Assembly: GCA_964035575.1 (NCBI GenBank)
Contig: OZ037929.1
Coordinates: forward strand, 496,001 to 560,000
DNA from: Rhynchopus sp. YZ270_cl-10
Lineage: Eukaryota; Euglenozoa; Diplonemea; Diplonemida; Diplonemidae
DNA: 64,000 bases
Direction: 5' to 3'
The stretch's first letter is position 1. Each line of letters starts with the position of its first letter. A model generated the notes under the pieces. The model was not told where the DNA came from. It made no database searches and worked only from the letters and a program-made list of their open reading frames with translations. Positions 21,402 through 31,494 of this stretch are shown in pieces. A program made the translations under genes and the position numbers.

Positions 21402-21488
21402 CCCTCAAGCAACCACACTACGCGAGAATTCCTGTTCTCACTAAGCTTGCCTTAGGACCACCTTTGCGTTCATGTGTAACAGATGCCG
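21402..21488 (-). rRNA. Second, diverged LSU rRNA fragment
   Basis: A shorter copy of part of the 19356-19640 segment: TGTTCTCACTAAGCTTGCC, TTAGGACCACCTTTGCG, CATGTGTAACAGATG on the plus strand. It differs at several positions and an inserted base disrupts a conserved stem, so it is a pseudogene-like fragment. Confidence 0.7.
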
Positions 21489-21770
21489 GATTTTTTTTTT
21501 TTTTAATTTCTACTTTCTCTCTCTCTCTTGGGCCACACACCTTGGGAGAAAACTGAAAACCATATACGCCAGTTCCCCCACTCCTTCTCTCGATAAAATA
21601 CTTCTTTTTTGTTATTGTTATTGTGCGAAAACAAAGCCCTACCTCCATCACCCCCTCCCCAAAAGAAGAGACAAAAAAAAAACCCTCCTTATTTATTTTG
21701 ATAATCTGTTAGTGTAGCTGACTATTTTTTAAAAAAAAGTTCGCCCAAAAATAATTTTTTTTGTTTTGTT

Positions 21771-24074
21771 TTATTCTTGCGTCTCTCGTTCATCCATGAC
21801 AATCTCCGCTGGGCGGTCTTCTTCGATATCTACACTGTTTTCATCATCTTCGAGTGTAGGAATGTCGTACCCACCTCTTTCACGGCGGGTCCGATCCCGC
21901 TTCACTGCAAAAATCGACACCATGTACATTCCCGCCCCTATTGCGACCAGCCCGAAGAGCCCCAACCCAATTCCTAGCATCACTGCACGCGAGCTGCCTC
22001 CGTCACTCCCACTCCCATCGCTTTTTGGGGTCAACCCATTACCACCACTGTTCCCTCTAGGCACCACCGATCCGGAGCACTCTGCGATGGGATACGTAAA
22101 CTTCTCCTTGGAGCAGGTCTCTGTTGTGCAGTGTGTTGCGGGGACTTCTGTTGTGAGGCTGCATTTGTCTGCTTCGCATTCTGTTGGAGAGCATGCGGAA
22201 GCGGTGACAGTGAACGTCATCAACCCCTCCACCGCCGCACTCTGATGAACCGCAACGTACCACACCCCAGCCTCGGGATACTCTATGTCCAGACTGTCCA
22301 CTCCATTCCCACCTTCTGTCTGCACATCGTCTACTTTCGCCTCCAGAGAAGGCGGTGCACGGTATCTCGCAAACAGACGGTATCCAGAAGCTCCCGCTCC
22401 CATTTCAACCGAAACCTTCATACTCGCAACCCGATGACGTAGAGTTACCTTAGCGACGGCCCAGGTTTGTCCTACCTCGAAGGCAACCTTTTGCGTATAA
22501 TGGGTAATAACGTTGGGGTAGTCTACATCAGGGGAAACATCGAGGACAGCGAGGGGTGGTCCGCAGTTTGGTGCGAGCGCGATTTCCTCTTCGCTGTCTA
22601 CATAGCATTCGTCAAAGCTGAACTCGACGAGAAATGTGGTGAATCCTGTTGAGTCAGCAGGGACTGTCACTAAGGCACCCCAATGCTCGCTTTCTACCGG
22701 TTCAATAATGGACACAGCAGGGATTTTCACGTTATCCCTGTAGAGTTGAATCTGTGCTTCCACCTTGCTGTTAACCGTCAAAGCCTTTGCAACGACAGAA
22801 AGCTTTACCGTGTATGGATAGACCGGAAAGGAAAGGAAATGGGCCGCGCCAGCCTGCAATGCAACGCGGTGTTTTACTGTTTTCGTGACGGCCCCTTCTT
22901 CTGGGTGGTGTGTCCTCGCTGTTTCTACCTCATTTTCGTCGAGGTCTGACTCAGGGATGTCACACCCCGCCCCATAGAACCTCCCCTTGCAGACTTCAAC
23001 GTGGATTGAGATGGTTGCCTTCGTGGGGGTGGATATCCACAGATCTTCCCCTTCATCGATGGGCGGCATGGTCAGAGTAAACAGATGCGTTCCCGATGAA
23101 GCCCCATGGCATGCTTGAGGGGTGCGATGCAGTGTGAAGTGCTTCTGCTGTTCTGGGTCGCTTCCTCCAGCGGAATCGAATTTGACGTCGTAATTGGTGG
23201 AAAGCGCGGGTTGGCCTCGTTTGAGGTATATCATAGGTGCATCCCCGCTTAATAGAATGAAGGAGATGACGGAGACCCGCCGGCTTCCAAAGGTGATGAC
23301 CTCGTGGTAGAGGCCGGCAGAGGCGGTGGGGAAGTCGACCTCGAAGGTGGAGGGGTTGATGTTGGCGCATGGGTCTGGCATGGCAGATGGATCGTAGACG
23401 TTGCAGCTGCCGTCGCCGATCCACCCGGGGTCGCAGGTGCAGGTGCGTGCTTCGTCGTTGCAGAGACCGTGACCCCCGCAGTTTTCATCGCATTTCGGGC
23501 AGTGTCCAATGGTAAGGTCTTCGCACAGCGCACAGCGGTCGGTTGTTTTCTCGTCATTGAGAGGAAGGCATGAGCCTGCTTCGGAGTCGTAGCACCAACC
23601 ACAGGAAGGGTCGTCTGTGCAGGTGGCGCAGTCGGTGTAGCTGGTGCATGTGTCCGGGGCGGCGATGGTGACGCAGTCGAGGGCAAATGCCGCGCATTTA
23701 GGAAGGGAGGGGCAGAAGGAGATGCCGTCCTCGCTGGTCGTGATCTGGTCGAAGGTGATCATCTCGCAGAGGCCGAATTTGTTGGGGATGTTCACCGTGT
23801 TGTCCTCCTCGGTGATGGTCAGGTCCACCGGTTGATCCTTCCAGTCCTTCCCCAATAGGCGAAAGGATTTGCTGCATTCCGTGGTTTCGAGGGTAAAATC
23901 GCGTTCAAACTTTTTGGTGCCAACAATGAACGACTGTGACAGCACCATCTTGCAGGGAAGGGTGACAAGCTTGGTCTCTTTGTTGACGGTGCGGCCGTCT
24001 GCATCGCATGTGAATGCTACCTTAGCTGCCATCGCGCTGCTGCATAACAACAACAGCACGGCGCATCTCATCAT
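21771..24074 (-). CDS. Type I membrane protein with PSI-like and EGF-like modules
   Basis: 767 residues, single exon. I start at MMRCAVLLLLCSSAMAAKV because it gives a clean signal peptide; the frame is open further upstream but runs through a MITE. After an N-terminal region with paired cysteines, residues 143-182 form a PSI-like module (CTSYTDCATCTDDPSCGWC) and 192-224 an EGF-like module (CDENCGGHGLCNDE, CTCDPGWIGDGSC). The remaining ectodomain (about 230-690) has beta-rich repeated stretches and Cys pairs (PTECEADKC, ATHCTTETC). One transmembrane helix (about 697-723, LGIGLGLFGLVAIGAGMYMV) precedes a 43-residue acidic tail with a tyrosine motif (GGYDIPTL), which may act in sorting. A surface receptor or adhesion protein is inferred. 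No known family fits the whole length. Confidence 0.8.
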   Translation of the reverse strand: MMRCAVLLLLCSSAMAAKVAFTCDADGRTVNKETKLVTLPCKMVLSQSFIVGTKKFERDFTLETTECSKSFRLLGKDWKDQPVDLTITEEDNTVNIPNKFGLCEMITFDQITTSEDGISFCPSLPKCAAFALDCVTIAAPDTCTSYTDCATCTDDPSCGWCYDSEAGSCLPLNDEKTTDRCALCEDLTIGHCPKCDENCGGHGLCNDEARTCTCDPGWIGDGSCNVYDPSAMPDPCANINPSTFEVDFPTASAGLYHEVITFGSRRVSVISFILLSGDAPMIYLKRGQPALSTNYDVKFDSAGGSDPEQQKHFTLHRTPQACHGASSGTHLFTLTMPPIDEGEDLWISTPTKATISIHVEVCKGRFYGAGCDIPESDLDENEVETARTHHPEEGAVTKTVKHRVALQAGAAHFLSFPVYPYTVKLSVVAKALTVNSKVEAQIQLYRDNVKIPAVSIIEPVESEHWGALVTVPADSTGFTTFLVEFSFDECYVDSEEEIALAPNCGPPLAVLDVSPDVDYPNVITHYTQKVAFEVGQTWAVAKVTLRHRVASMKVSVEMGAGASGYRLFARYRAPPSLEAKVDDVQTEGGNGVDSLDIEYPEAGVWYVAVHQSAAVEGLMTFTVTASACSPTECEADKCSLTTEVPATHCTTETCSKEKFTYPIAECSGSVVPRGNSGGNGLTPKSDGSGSDGGSSRAVMLGIGLGLFGLVAIGAGMYMVSIFAVKRDRTRRERGGYDIPTLEDDENSVDIEEDRPAEIVMDERETQE

Positions 24075-24154
24075 TGAAAAGATGCAGTCTCTAGTGTGCG
24101 TTCTATGGTGTATGATAAAGGGGAGCAAGGAGATGGAGGGAGGGAGAAGGGGGG

Positions 24155-24271
24155 CACAGCAGAGAATAAGACTCGGGGACCCGGTTATTCTCAGCCGGAC
24201 TGGGACCGGGTCCTTGATCTTGACCTTGACCTGGACCCAGGGACCGGGGACCCGGCTTATTCTCTGCTGTG
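24155..24271. mobile_element. MITE, 117 bp, family shared with 31374-31466
   Basis: Inverted ends CACAGCAGAGAATAAG and CTTATTCTCTGCTGTG. The interior is GC-rich, with further inverted blocks (CGGGGACCCGG, CAGCCGGACTGGGACC). It lies 80 bp upstream of the membrane-protein start, so it may sit in the promoter or 5' UTR. Confidence 0.8.
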
Positions 24272-24565
24272 GTGACGATGGCAAAACCATTAAGAAGCCT
24301 TCAAAGATGAATGTTCCTCTCTCGTGTTGTGAAGCATATATTTTAAGGTTTTCGCTTAAGAAAGGCGTGCATATCAATCAATCAATCAAAGCCTCTTAGT
24401 CACCTAAGTAAAAATGAGGGGGGAAGTGCTTTTTTTTTTATTTCCAGAGGACCTTCAGAGCCTTTTTTTTTGGTACGATGTTGATCAGTGTCGTATTTTG
24501 TCCCTTTTTTTCGGGTGTTTTTTTTGTTTTCTTTACTGTTTCAGCATTGGATGGTGAAACGGAAA

Positions 24566-25897
24566 TCACTGCTTGAAGGAGGTCTTGGCCTTGGCCTTCT
24601 TTCCGGCCTTCTCCAGCTTTCCGGCGAACTGTTTTGTTGTTGTTGTGTGTTGTTTGTTTTTGTAGTGATGACCCTCCGAGGATGGGTTCTGTACACAAAA
24701 TGGTCGCCCGAAGGCTAATGAATTTCAAAGAAAAGTTTATAAGATGATCCTAAGCCTCTCGTGCTTAGTCACCTTATCATATTCGTTATCGCACAGCATC
24801 AGCTGCGCTGGCTTCTACAAGTTTGTTGTCAGGGATGATATCATTTCCCCAGCCGGAGTTCGTAATTTTGGCACGTACGATGACGTGTTCGAGCATGTGC
24901 ATGGTGTAGCGCGGGTACGTAAAAACTGGGCGATTTCAAAAGTATAGATTTGCATTTTCGATATGTTTGGCTGGCCATACCTTCTTGCGAAGCGCGAAGG
25001 CGCGCTGGCGGCGGGCGCGGTCGAGTGCGACACGGTCAAAGTCGGTGATGTTGGCACGTGCCTCACGCACAGTCAGCTTCTTGGCCCAGGCGAGGGCAGA
25101 CCACTCTCCGGCGGTCTTCTGCTCCTCAAGCGCCTGTGGGTTTTGTTTTTTGTTGTGTCGACAATCGCCTAAGGACCCGCTTGGGGAACCTAGGGTCTGG
25201 ACTCAATGTTGGCCAAAAGCCTTTGTACTACGGTACAGACGTCAAAATGTGTATTACTGTCTCGCTTCTTCAATATCCCTACAACAAGAGCTAACATACC
25301 TTCTTGAGGGTGCTGAGGCGCGCTCCACGGGGCACCTTGGCGAGCACCGGGGTGGGCTCAATGTCCTTGAGGGTCATGACGTGACGGGGCACGCCGAACC
25401 AGATGCCGGAGTCGGCGTGGGCGGGGGAGTCGACCAGGATACGGTTCTGGTCAACAACGTCCAAGATCACGACGAGCTGTTTGGGGTTGGGTGTGTGGGT
25501 GTACCATAGTAGGAGAAGAGGAAAGGGTTGGTAGTACAAAACAAAGAAAAAAAGGTGAAATTGATAGTGCACTGAAACTATACAAAGCCTCGTGAACAGT
25601 GTACCTTTGGTTTATAATAATGACCGGTGCACCATGGGTGAACACCCAACCATGCAGTCCTTTTTCCATTTCGTGGTTGACATCTTAGCTTGTAATATGA
25701 ATGCACCACTCTCGTACACATCTGTTACCACTATCGTACTGGAACAATGTTTGGGTTTGAAATTTTTGCAGGACCAAAAGAGAACACTCAAGGGGAAGGT
25801 GCTGGGGCGTCGTGCATACCTTGTTGACGTACTTTCCCTTGGTGACCAGGCACACACGGCCGATCTCAATCATACGCCACTGGTTCTGGACTCCCAT
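24566..25897 (-). CDS. RPL14: 60S ribosomal protein eL14, four exons
   Basis: Exons 25897-25820, 25476-25300, 25133-24981 and 24628-24566 are all in phase 0 and give 156 residues. The family signature is clear: MIEIGRVCLVTKGKYVNK, then LVVILDVVDQNRILVDSP, RHVMTLKDIEPTPVLAKV, WSALAWAKKLTVREARA, NITDFDRVALDRARRQR, and a Lys-rich tail ending AKAKTSFKQ. eL14 binds the solvent side of the large subunit. Donors are GTATGC, GTATGT, GTATGG; acceptors AACAG, CACAG, AACAG. Introns are 343, 166 and 352 bases. Intron 1 holds F2 and F5 modules. Intron 3 holds the 203-bp repeat that recurs at 31804-32007. The exon order and phases leave little doubt. Confidence 0.95.
24734..24936 (-). repeat. 203-bp intronic repeat, copy A
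   Basis: Nearly identical (one mismatch seen) to 31804-32007. It begins with an F1 hairpin (CCTAAGCCTCTCGTGCTTAG) and continues through CATCAGCTGCGCTGGCTTC to CGTAAAAACTGGGCGA. Both copies lie inside introns of minus-strand genes, in the same orientation. Confidence 0.9.
25578..25750 (-). repeat. F2-F5 modules in eL14 intron 1
   Basis: F2 (AAGCCTCGTGAACAGTGTAC, CCAACCATGCAGTCC, TTTCGTGGTTGACATC) is followed by F5 (AATATGAATGCACCACTCTC, GTACACATCTGTTACC). Confidence 0.7.
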
Positions 25898-25969
25898 TTT
25901 GAAAGAAGGGTTGTGTGTGTTTCCTCTTGTGATCCTGCACGATAGGTGGCGTTTAGATAACGCATTGAA

Positions 25970-26190
25970 AGAAGCCTTCTAAGATGAATGTACCTCTCTC
26001 TCTCATGCACACATCTTTTTACCACTATCGTTATCTCGCTGAGACAACGTTGGGTTTTTGAAGATGGAGCTGTCTCTTCGTCACAAAAGACGGCTGTTCG
26101 GGTTCAGGAAAGGACGTACATCAGAGACTTACAGAGAAGAAGAAAAAAAGTTGATTTGAAATACAACAGCCCGCTTGTGACAGTGTGAAA
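25970..26190 (-). repeat. F5 module and F2 relic upstream of eL14
   Basis: AAGATGAATGTACCTCTC, then TCATGCACACATC and ACCACTATCGTTATC, is F5. A truncated F2 start (GAAATACAACAGCCCGCTTG) lies at 26157-26187. They lie in the 460-bp gap between eL14 and the next gene. Confidence 0.6.
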
Positions 26191-26359
26191 AAAAAGGGTG
26201 GATAGGAGGAGGGGAAATCCAGTTAACAGACTGTTAAGCAAAAATATGCATTTTTGTGTTAAAAAGAGAAGAAACTCGCAAGGCAACTGGAGGGGAGATA
26301 GGGGAAAGGGGTTGTCTGGAAAGACCTATTTATAGCCCCCCCCCATCCATAAATTAATT

Positions 26360-29300
26360 TCAACACATCACCTCATTTCCGATAAACACCTCGATTCGTT
26401 CCGCTCGAACTGCCTCCTCCTCCTCCTCCTCTTCTCCCTCTTCCACCTCCCCTCCACGCTTCACCTTCAACCAGCTTCCAAATGACTGCGTGTCCTCCTT
26501 CTCCTTCCCCTCATTTTCTTTTCCCCTTTTCTCCGGAGATTTTGAATCCTCCCTTTCCTCCCTTTTCTCCTCTGGAAATAGGATTGGTTTGGGTTTAATT
26601 GGACGGGGTGAAATGACAGTAGAGGAGAGCGGGGCTAGAGAGAAGGCATGGTCCGCTGTGAACGCGAGGTGATCATCTTGTTGGGATAGGGGGAGAACGA
26701 AGGTACGCGCCTTTTTGAGTTGCACCTTCCGCGACGTGGTTGCAGCATGGCTGTACAGCTCTCTTTTCAGCTGCCGTTTGGCACGCTCGGAGAACATACC
26801 ACATTCGTATTTTTCCCTTCCTACCAAATCCTTTTGCACGCTCTGAAACGCTGCAGGCCCTATCACCTTCACCAACCTATTCAAATCAATTCGCTTCACG
26901 GTGTTCCTTACCCCCTTTTCCACCGCTTTTTTATCTTTCCTATATTCCACCAAAGAGGCATACACACTCATCCCACCTTTCTGCACTCCCCCAGGGGTTC
27001 CTCCACAGTACGCATTATCGATATTAACAAGCAAAGCATCGCGCAGTGCATCCACCTGAGTCGAAAGCTCTGCCACCCTTTTGGAAAGAAAAAGGGTAAC
27101 CTCGAGGAAAGGCTGGGAAACTGAAATGAAGGCAAGAAATTTCGCGTCTGCGACAGCTTCGATGAAGAGCGAGGTGGCGTGCTCCATCTTTTTTTCGAAA
27201 TAGCTTCGTTGGTGTGTTGCGTTCCATGCGGCAGTTTGCGTGGCTACCTCCACACATTTTGCAGTAAAAAACGCCTTTTGCTCCTCTTCATGATATATCA
27301 CTAAGCACGCTGGACCGTCCTCCTCCTCCACCACCCCAGACACTACAACACACAACGCTGCCACTACTGTGGTTGACCCTACCACTGCTCGTTGCATCCG
27401 TATTCCTGCATTTGAATATGCCTTACGAGGTTGACCTCTATTCTGCGACAACCGTCGTAAGGCAAGCGCACGGCTTACCCTATGTGAGGTCCTCCTAGGA
27501 TGTGGGTTCGTGTGTCCTCCCCCTTCTTGAGATAAATTTGAACCACGTCGAGGAAGGCTTTCATTGGGAAGCCCACCTTCCGTTGTTATACCAGAACCGC
27601 GTTGTGAGGTAGCCTCCTCGGAAGACTGTGCAGGAAAAGGAAGGGGCATCGTTGGTGAGAGCTCTGCGTTTTCTTCGTCCTGAGGGATTGTTGCTAGGAA
27701 CCCCTTTCCTGCAATGTCTTCCTCCTCCTCCTCTTCCTCCTCTTTGGGTTGTAGGATTGGTATGGTTTCCTCTTGTTCTTTTCCGAATGCGAGGAGGTCT
27801 GTTGTGTGTGTTTCTTCTGTGTCTAAAGGAGGTGGTTGTTCGTTTTCAGATTTTTCGGAAATTTGAAATTCGGATGGAAACGCAACAAAGGAGGGTTTCG
27901 CTTTGCTGCGTCGCCGTTTTGGCTGTGGTGAGGAGGATTCGGAGCGTCGTGACCTAGGTGATTCCACTTCAATCGGAGCATTGTTTTCAATAGATGCTAC
28001 TGCAGCAGGGTTGAGGATGGAGTTGCTGCGCTCACGTTGTCGTTCTCGAGATGAAGCGGTTTCATTTAGATACGTTATTGCCTCTTCTGCAGCAAGCGTG
28101 CCTGCACGAGACCGTTTTCGTGGTGCATTCCCGCTTCGTGGTGAAGAAGCTGTGGAGGCTGCATGCTGGCGGTTTAATGTACGTTTTTCTGACCGCATCT
28201 CTTCGATGGTTGCCCGCAAATCTGAAATTTCGTTTTCCAATTTTTCGATCCGTTCTACAGATGAATGAAGCTCATCTTGAAGGAAGTCACGCTCTGTGGT
28301 TAGTGTTAAGGTGGTATTGGTGGCAACACGGAGTTGTTCGGATAATGCTTCCTCTGTTCCATCGCGGGGTGTAGTGGTGTCCACAGCGGGGGAAAGCATT
28401 GTATGGCTATGAGAACGCTTCTTCATTACCTTGAAGACTTTGATCTTCGCAAGAAGCTTCGCATCCGCCGCAGATTTCCCCAACACCTCCCTCCTCCCAG
28501 CAAGGCACTGCGGCACCCCTCCAAAGACCCCATCCCCTTTGACATAAAGCTCCCACAGATTTGCGGCTACATTCCCTGCACCTAACGTTGCGTTGCAAAG
28601 ACTCCGTTCAGCTACCCTAGCGAGCATACGATAGCTTGAAGCGCAAAACAGAGTTTCACCACCATCGCAGGTAGTGGAGAGAGACAGCATTTTTGATGAC
28701 GCTACTGCCTGTTGTCCACGATATATTGTACGGTGCGTGAAAGGGTCGGTCGAAGCGGTGCTTCGATCGATAGAACAGACGCTAATACAAAAACGGAGAC
28801 CGTTTAGAACTGTTTGCGATGATGTTGGGTTTGAGACTAACCCGCAGAGTCGGTTGGTGAGAAGGCTTTGAGGCCAGGGTGCGATTAACATATCATGTTG
28901 CACATCATGCGCAAACCCCGCTGCGGTGCTGATATTCCCGAAGACCGCGGACACACCTAAACAGTCTGAACTCTGCAACCATCCTTCATGCTTGCACAAC
29001 AACGTTTTCACCTCTCTCTGAAACACTCCAAAGGCGTCGCTCATCATCGATGAAGGGGTAGACCATAGTGTAGCTGCCTGGTAAATTTCAACGGTAACCA
29101 CCGCCAAACCCTCCACCCGAGGCGTTCCTGGAGCACTAAGAGAAAGCGATGCAGGAGATCCTGGTAGCGAATCTCTCCCCGGGGTGAAGGCTGTAGGAAC
29201 GGGAGGCCCTGTATTGCAGCGTGTCTTCTTTGCGGCGTCGGCCTTGCGTCGCCAAAGAATCGCGTAACGGTAGGTTGCATGCTGTGCACGGAGGGCAAGA

Positions 29301-29677
29301 AGTTGGGTTTTGTGCTCTTCGCATTCAGCCACCGCCTTGCAAGCTGTTTCCTCCGCTTCAACGGAGCGTTCTTCTGAGATTAGCATGTCGGCGGTGAGAT
29401 TTTCTATACTTTGCCCAATCTGGCCTAATCGATCCGCCGCGCATTGCAGGGCACGTTGGTTGCGTGCAACCGCAGCACGGGCGTCATATACATCCCCAGT
29501 CTCAAAGACCAGATCCCTCCCTTCCTCCAACTCCTTCATTGCATGGCGGATCGTCTCAGAGAGACCGTGATGCAGAAGCATGGCGGTATCATGATTAGGC
29601 AAGACAGGTGGTGTGTTGATGGATTGTCGGGATTGGCGTTGGCGGGAAAGTTCGGATATAGTGCGGGAGCTACGCAT
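26360..29677 (-). CDS. Large protein with degenerate class III cyclase domain and coiled coil
   Basis: 1105 residues, single exon, starting MRSSRTISELSRQRQSR. The N-terminal 150 residues are helical. Residues about 190-390 resemble a class III nucleotidyl cyclase homology domain: LAVVTVEIYQAATLW is in the place of VFTDIKSSTATW, a GWLQSSDCLGVSAVFGN strand in place of GYEVKTIGDAFMIAF, and GLRFCISVCS in place of LRLRIGVNYG. Both metal-binding Asp positions are replaced (TVEI for FTDI, DCLG for IGDA), so catalysis is unlikely. A coiled coil follows (about 430-495, LQDELHSSVERIEKLENEI). Long charged disordered regions and a second helical block (about 790-1000) end the protein. It is probably a regulatory or scaffold relative of the cyclases in this window. 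Function unknown. Confidence 0.7.
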   Translation of the reverse strand: MRSSRTISELSRQRQSRQSINTPPVLPNHDTAMLLHHGLSETIRHAMKELEEGRDLVFETGDVYDARAAVARNQRALQCAADRLGQIGQSIENLTADMLISEERSVEAEETACKAVAECEEHKTQLLALRAQHATYRYAILWRRKADAAKKTRCNTGPPVPTAFTPGRDSLPGSPASLSLSAPGTPRVEGLAVVTVEIYQAATLWSTPSSMMSDAFGVFQREVKTLLCKHEGWLQSSDCLGVSAVFGNISTAAGFAHDVQHDMLIAPWPQSLLTNRLCGLVSNPTSSQTVLNGLRFCISVCSIDRSTASTDPFTHRTIYRGQQAVASSKMLSLSTTCDGGETLFCASSYRMLARVAERSLCNATLGAGNVAANLWELYVKGDGVFGGVPQCLAGRREVLGKSAADAKLLAKIKVFKVMKKRSHSHTMLSPAVDTTTPRDGTEEALSEQLRVATNTTLTLTTERDFLQDELHSSVERIEKLENEISDLRATIEEMRSEKRTLNRQHAASTASSPRSGNAPRKRSRAGTLAAEEAITYLNETASSRERQRERSNSILNPAAVASIENNAPIEVESPRSRRSESSSPQPKRRRSKAKPSFVAFPSEFQISEKSENEQPPPLDTEETHTTDLLAFGKEQEETIPILQPKEEEEEEEEDIAGKGFLATIPQDEENAELSPTMPLPFPAQSSEEATSQRGSGITTEGGLPNESLPRRGSNLSQEGGGHTNPHPRRTSHRVSRALALRRLSQNRGQPRKAYSNAGIRMQRAVVGSTTVVAALCVVVSGVVEEEDGPACLVIYHEEEQKAFFTAKCVEVATQTAAWNATHQRSYFEKKMEHATSLFIEAVADAKFLAFISVSQPFLEVTLFLSKRVAELSTQVDALRDALLVNIDNAYCGGTPGGVQKGGMSVYASLVEYRKDKKAVEKGVRNTVKRIDLNRLVKVIGPAAFQSVQKDLVGREKYECGMFSERAKRQLKRELYSHAATTSRKVQLKKARTFVLPLSQQDDHLAFTADHAFSLAPLSSTVISPRPIKPKPILFPEEKREEREDSKSPEKRGKENEGKEKEDTQSFGSWLKVKRGGEVEEGEEEEEEEAVRAERIEVFIGNEVMC

Positions 29678-31373
29678 TGTTTTGTTGAGATTTTTGTGGC
29701 GTTGATTGTGTGGAGTATAGTGTATGTTTGTCTTGGGGTTGTGTTTATGCCAAACAGTGCAAAATCTCTACTTTTCTTTTTGTTACGCAGAGTACATTGT
29801 TAGAAGGGAGAGGTGATGCTGAAAAAGGTAGTGTTTTTTTGGGGAGTTTTTGGGGATGGGGGGAGGGATGGAATTTGACTTTTCTCTTTTGGTGCATTGA
29901 TGGTGGAACCGTGCAGGAACTTGGCCAAGCTGAACTTGGCCACGCAGAGCGACGAAACGGTCTGGCAAGACAGGTTCGTTGGCTTCATTGTAGAAAGTGC
30001 TTCGCAACGTGATGGAGAAGTCGCGTGAGGCACCTTGGCGCCTTATACCATACAACGATAACCCTGCGGAAATCTGTGACTAGGAGAGAAGGCAGCTCCC
30101 CCGGAAATATGGTAGGGGTCTGAAAAAAGGGGGTGGGAGATAGCATTTTTTTTTTTTGATCAAAAAATCCGTTTTTTTTAAAAATAGAAAATCTGTCTTT
30201 TTCTTATAATGTTGTACTAGATGACAACAAAACACTTCCGTGGTAGTATAAAGTAGTGAACAAATATTTAAAAAAAAAAATCAAAACAAAACAAAAAAAA
30301 CGAAATATATGGGACTATAGAGTTTTAAAAAAACAAACCTTAAACAGAGTTATCGAATAGGTTGTAGCTAAAGTGGTCGGTATTACCACGATCCCCTCAC
30401 CTCAAAGCTACATCCTTACAAAAGAATATCTCTCCCCTATTTCGTACACTTTCTCCTCCCCACATTCCTCATACACAATCTGTTTTTTGTTTTTGTGCAT
30501 AAGCTGCTCACTGAACCTGCATTGTCAACAGATTTAAAAAAAAAATTTTTTTATAAGAGAAAAAGTTTGATGAACGGAAAAAAAAAGCTCCACCAATCTT
30601 TTTAAAAAAAAACCTAGCCTCCGAATAAACCAACGTCCTAAACCCTCCCCGCGACCTTATCCCGCAAGAGTACACCCTTTTCCTTTTTTTTAAAAAGGGG
30701 ATCAAATGCTGTAGATAAGATTTCTTTTTTCGATCGCTAAAAAAAAACGGCTTCAGTTTCTTTGACCAGAGGAGAAAGGGGGGGGAGAGAGAAAAAAAAG
30801 ACACAAATTCACCAACTTACAAAAAGGGCACGCCAAATATCCCGGAACTCCACTAGCCCACTCCCCCCCGGAGGGGAGTGGTTTTAAAGTGTGTTACATA
30901 ATAAAAAAATACCCCATCCCTCCCGTCAAACCCACCCATACTAGAGAACTTAGTTCTCCAGCTTGGCCCATCTGGGCCAACGCACATCGAAGGTTCCGAG
31001 AGTGGCGTCGGTAGTGTAGTCCTGTGTTTGTTTGTGCGTAAAGTGTGTAATAAATATTCTGTGGTGATATTTTTATTACTGCAACACGCTCCCACTGACT
31101 CCCTGGCAGTGAAGAGGAAACCAAAAAAAAAGTGGTGGATTGTGGATATTAGTGGGTGTTATGATAAGCCTTTATTTGGCCCTTTTTTCTAAAATAAAGT
31201 GACAGTATTTTTGACTTTTTTGCGCGTATTTTATAGCTGCTTAGTATGGGTAACCTCTCTGGTGTGTAGATGCCCATTGCGGGCTTTTTCTGTCCACTAT
31301 AATGTCGTGGCTTATATTTTTGATCGCAGATTTGATCGAAGAAAATTGGGGAGGGGGATAGGGTGGGTGGGTG
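29678..31373. other. Intergenic stretch, mostly low-complexity
   Basis: The frame at 29783-30055 (-) has reasonable composition (SITLRSTFYNEANEPVLPDR) and might be an exon of an unresolved gene. I found no matching splice partners. The rest is poly-A/T DNA, with a small GC palindrome (CACTCCCCCCCGGAGGGGAG) at about 30857-30877. Confidence 0.4.
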
Positions 31374-31466
31374 CACAGCAGAGAATAAGCCGGGTTCCCG
31401 GTCCCCGGTCACGGGCCCCAGTCCGGCTGGGAATAACCGGGTCCCCGAGTCTTATTATCTGCTGTG
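31374..31466. mobile_element. MITE, 93 bp, family shared with 24155-24271
   Basis: Ends CACAGCAGAGAATAAG and CTTATTATCTGCTGTG with a GC-rich interior (GTCCCCGGTCACGGGCCCC). It lies just downstream of the last certain exon of the neighbouring split gene, probably within its intron or 3' end. Confidence 0.75.
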
Positions 31467-31494
31467 GTGGGGTGGGGTAGTGTGGCCAACATAC

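Noticed and set aside
24075-24377. 100-codon N-terminal extension of the EGF-bearing membrane protein
   Set aside because: It is read through a MITE and lacks conserved features, while the internal Met gives a clean signal peptide.
29783-30055. 90-codon minus-strand frame with plausible composition
   Set aside because: No splice partner, no family match and a low-complexity second half. Kept only as a remark in the intergenic entry.
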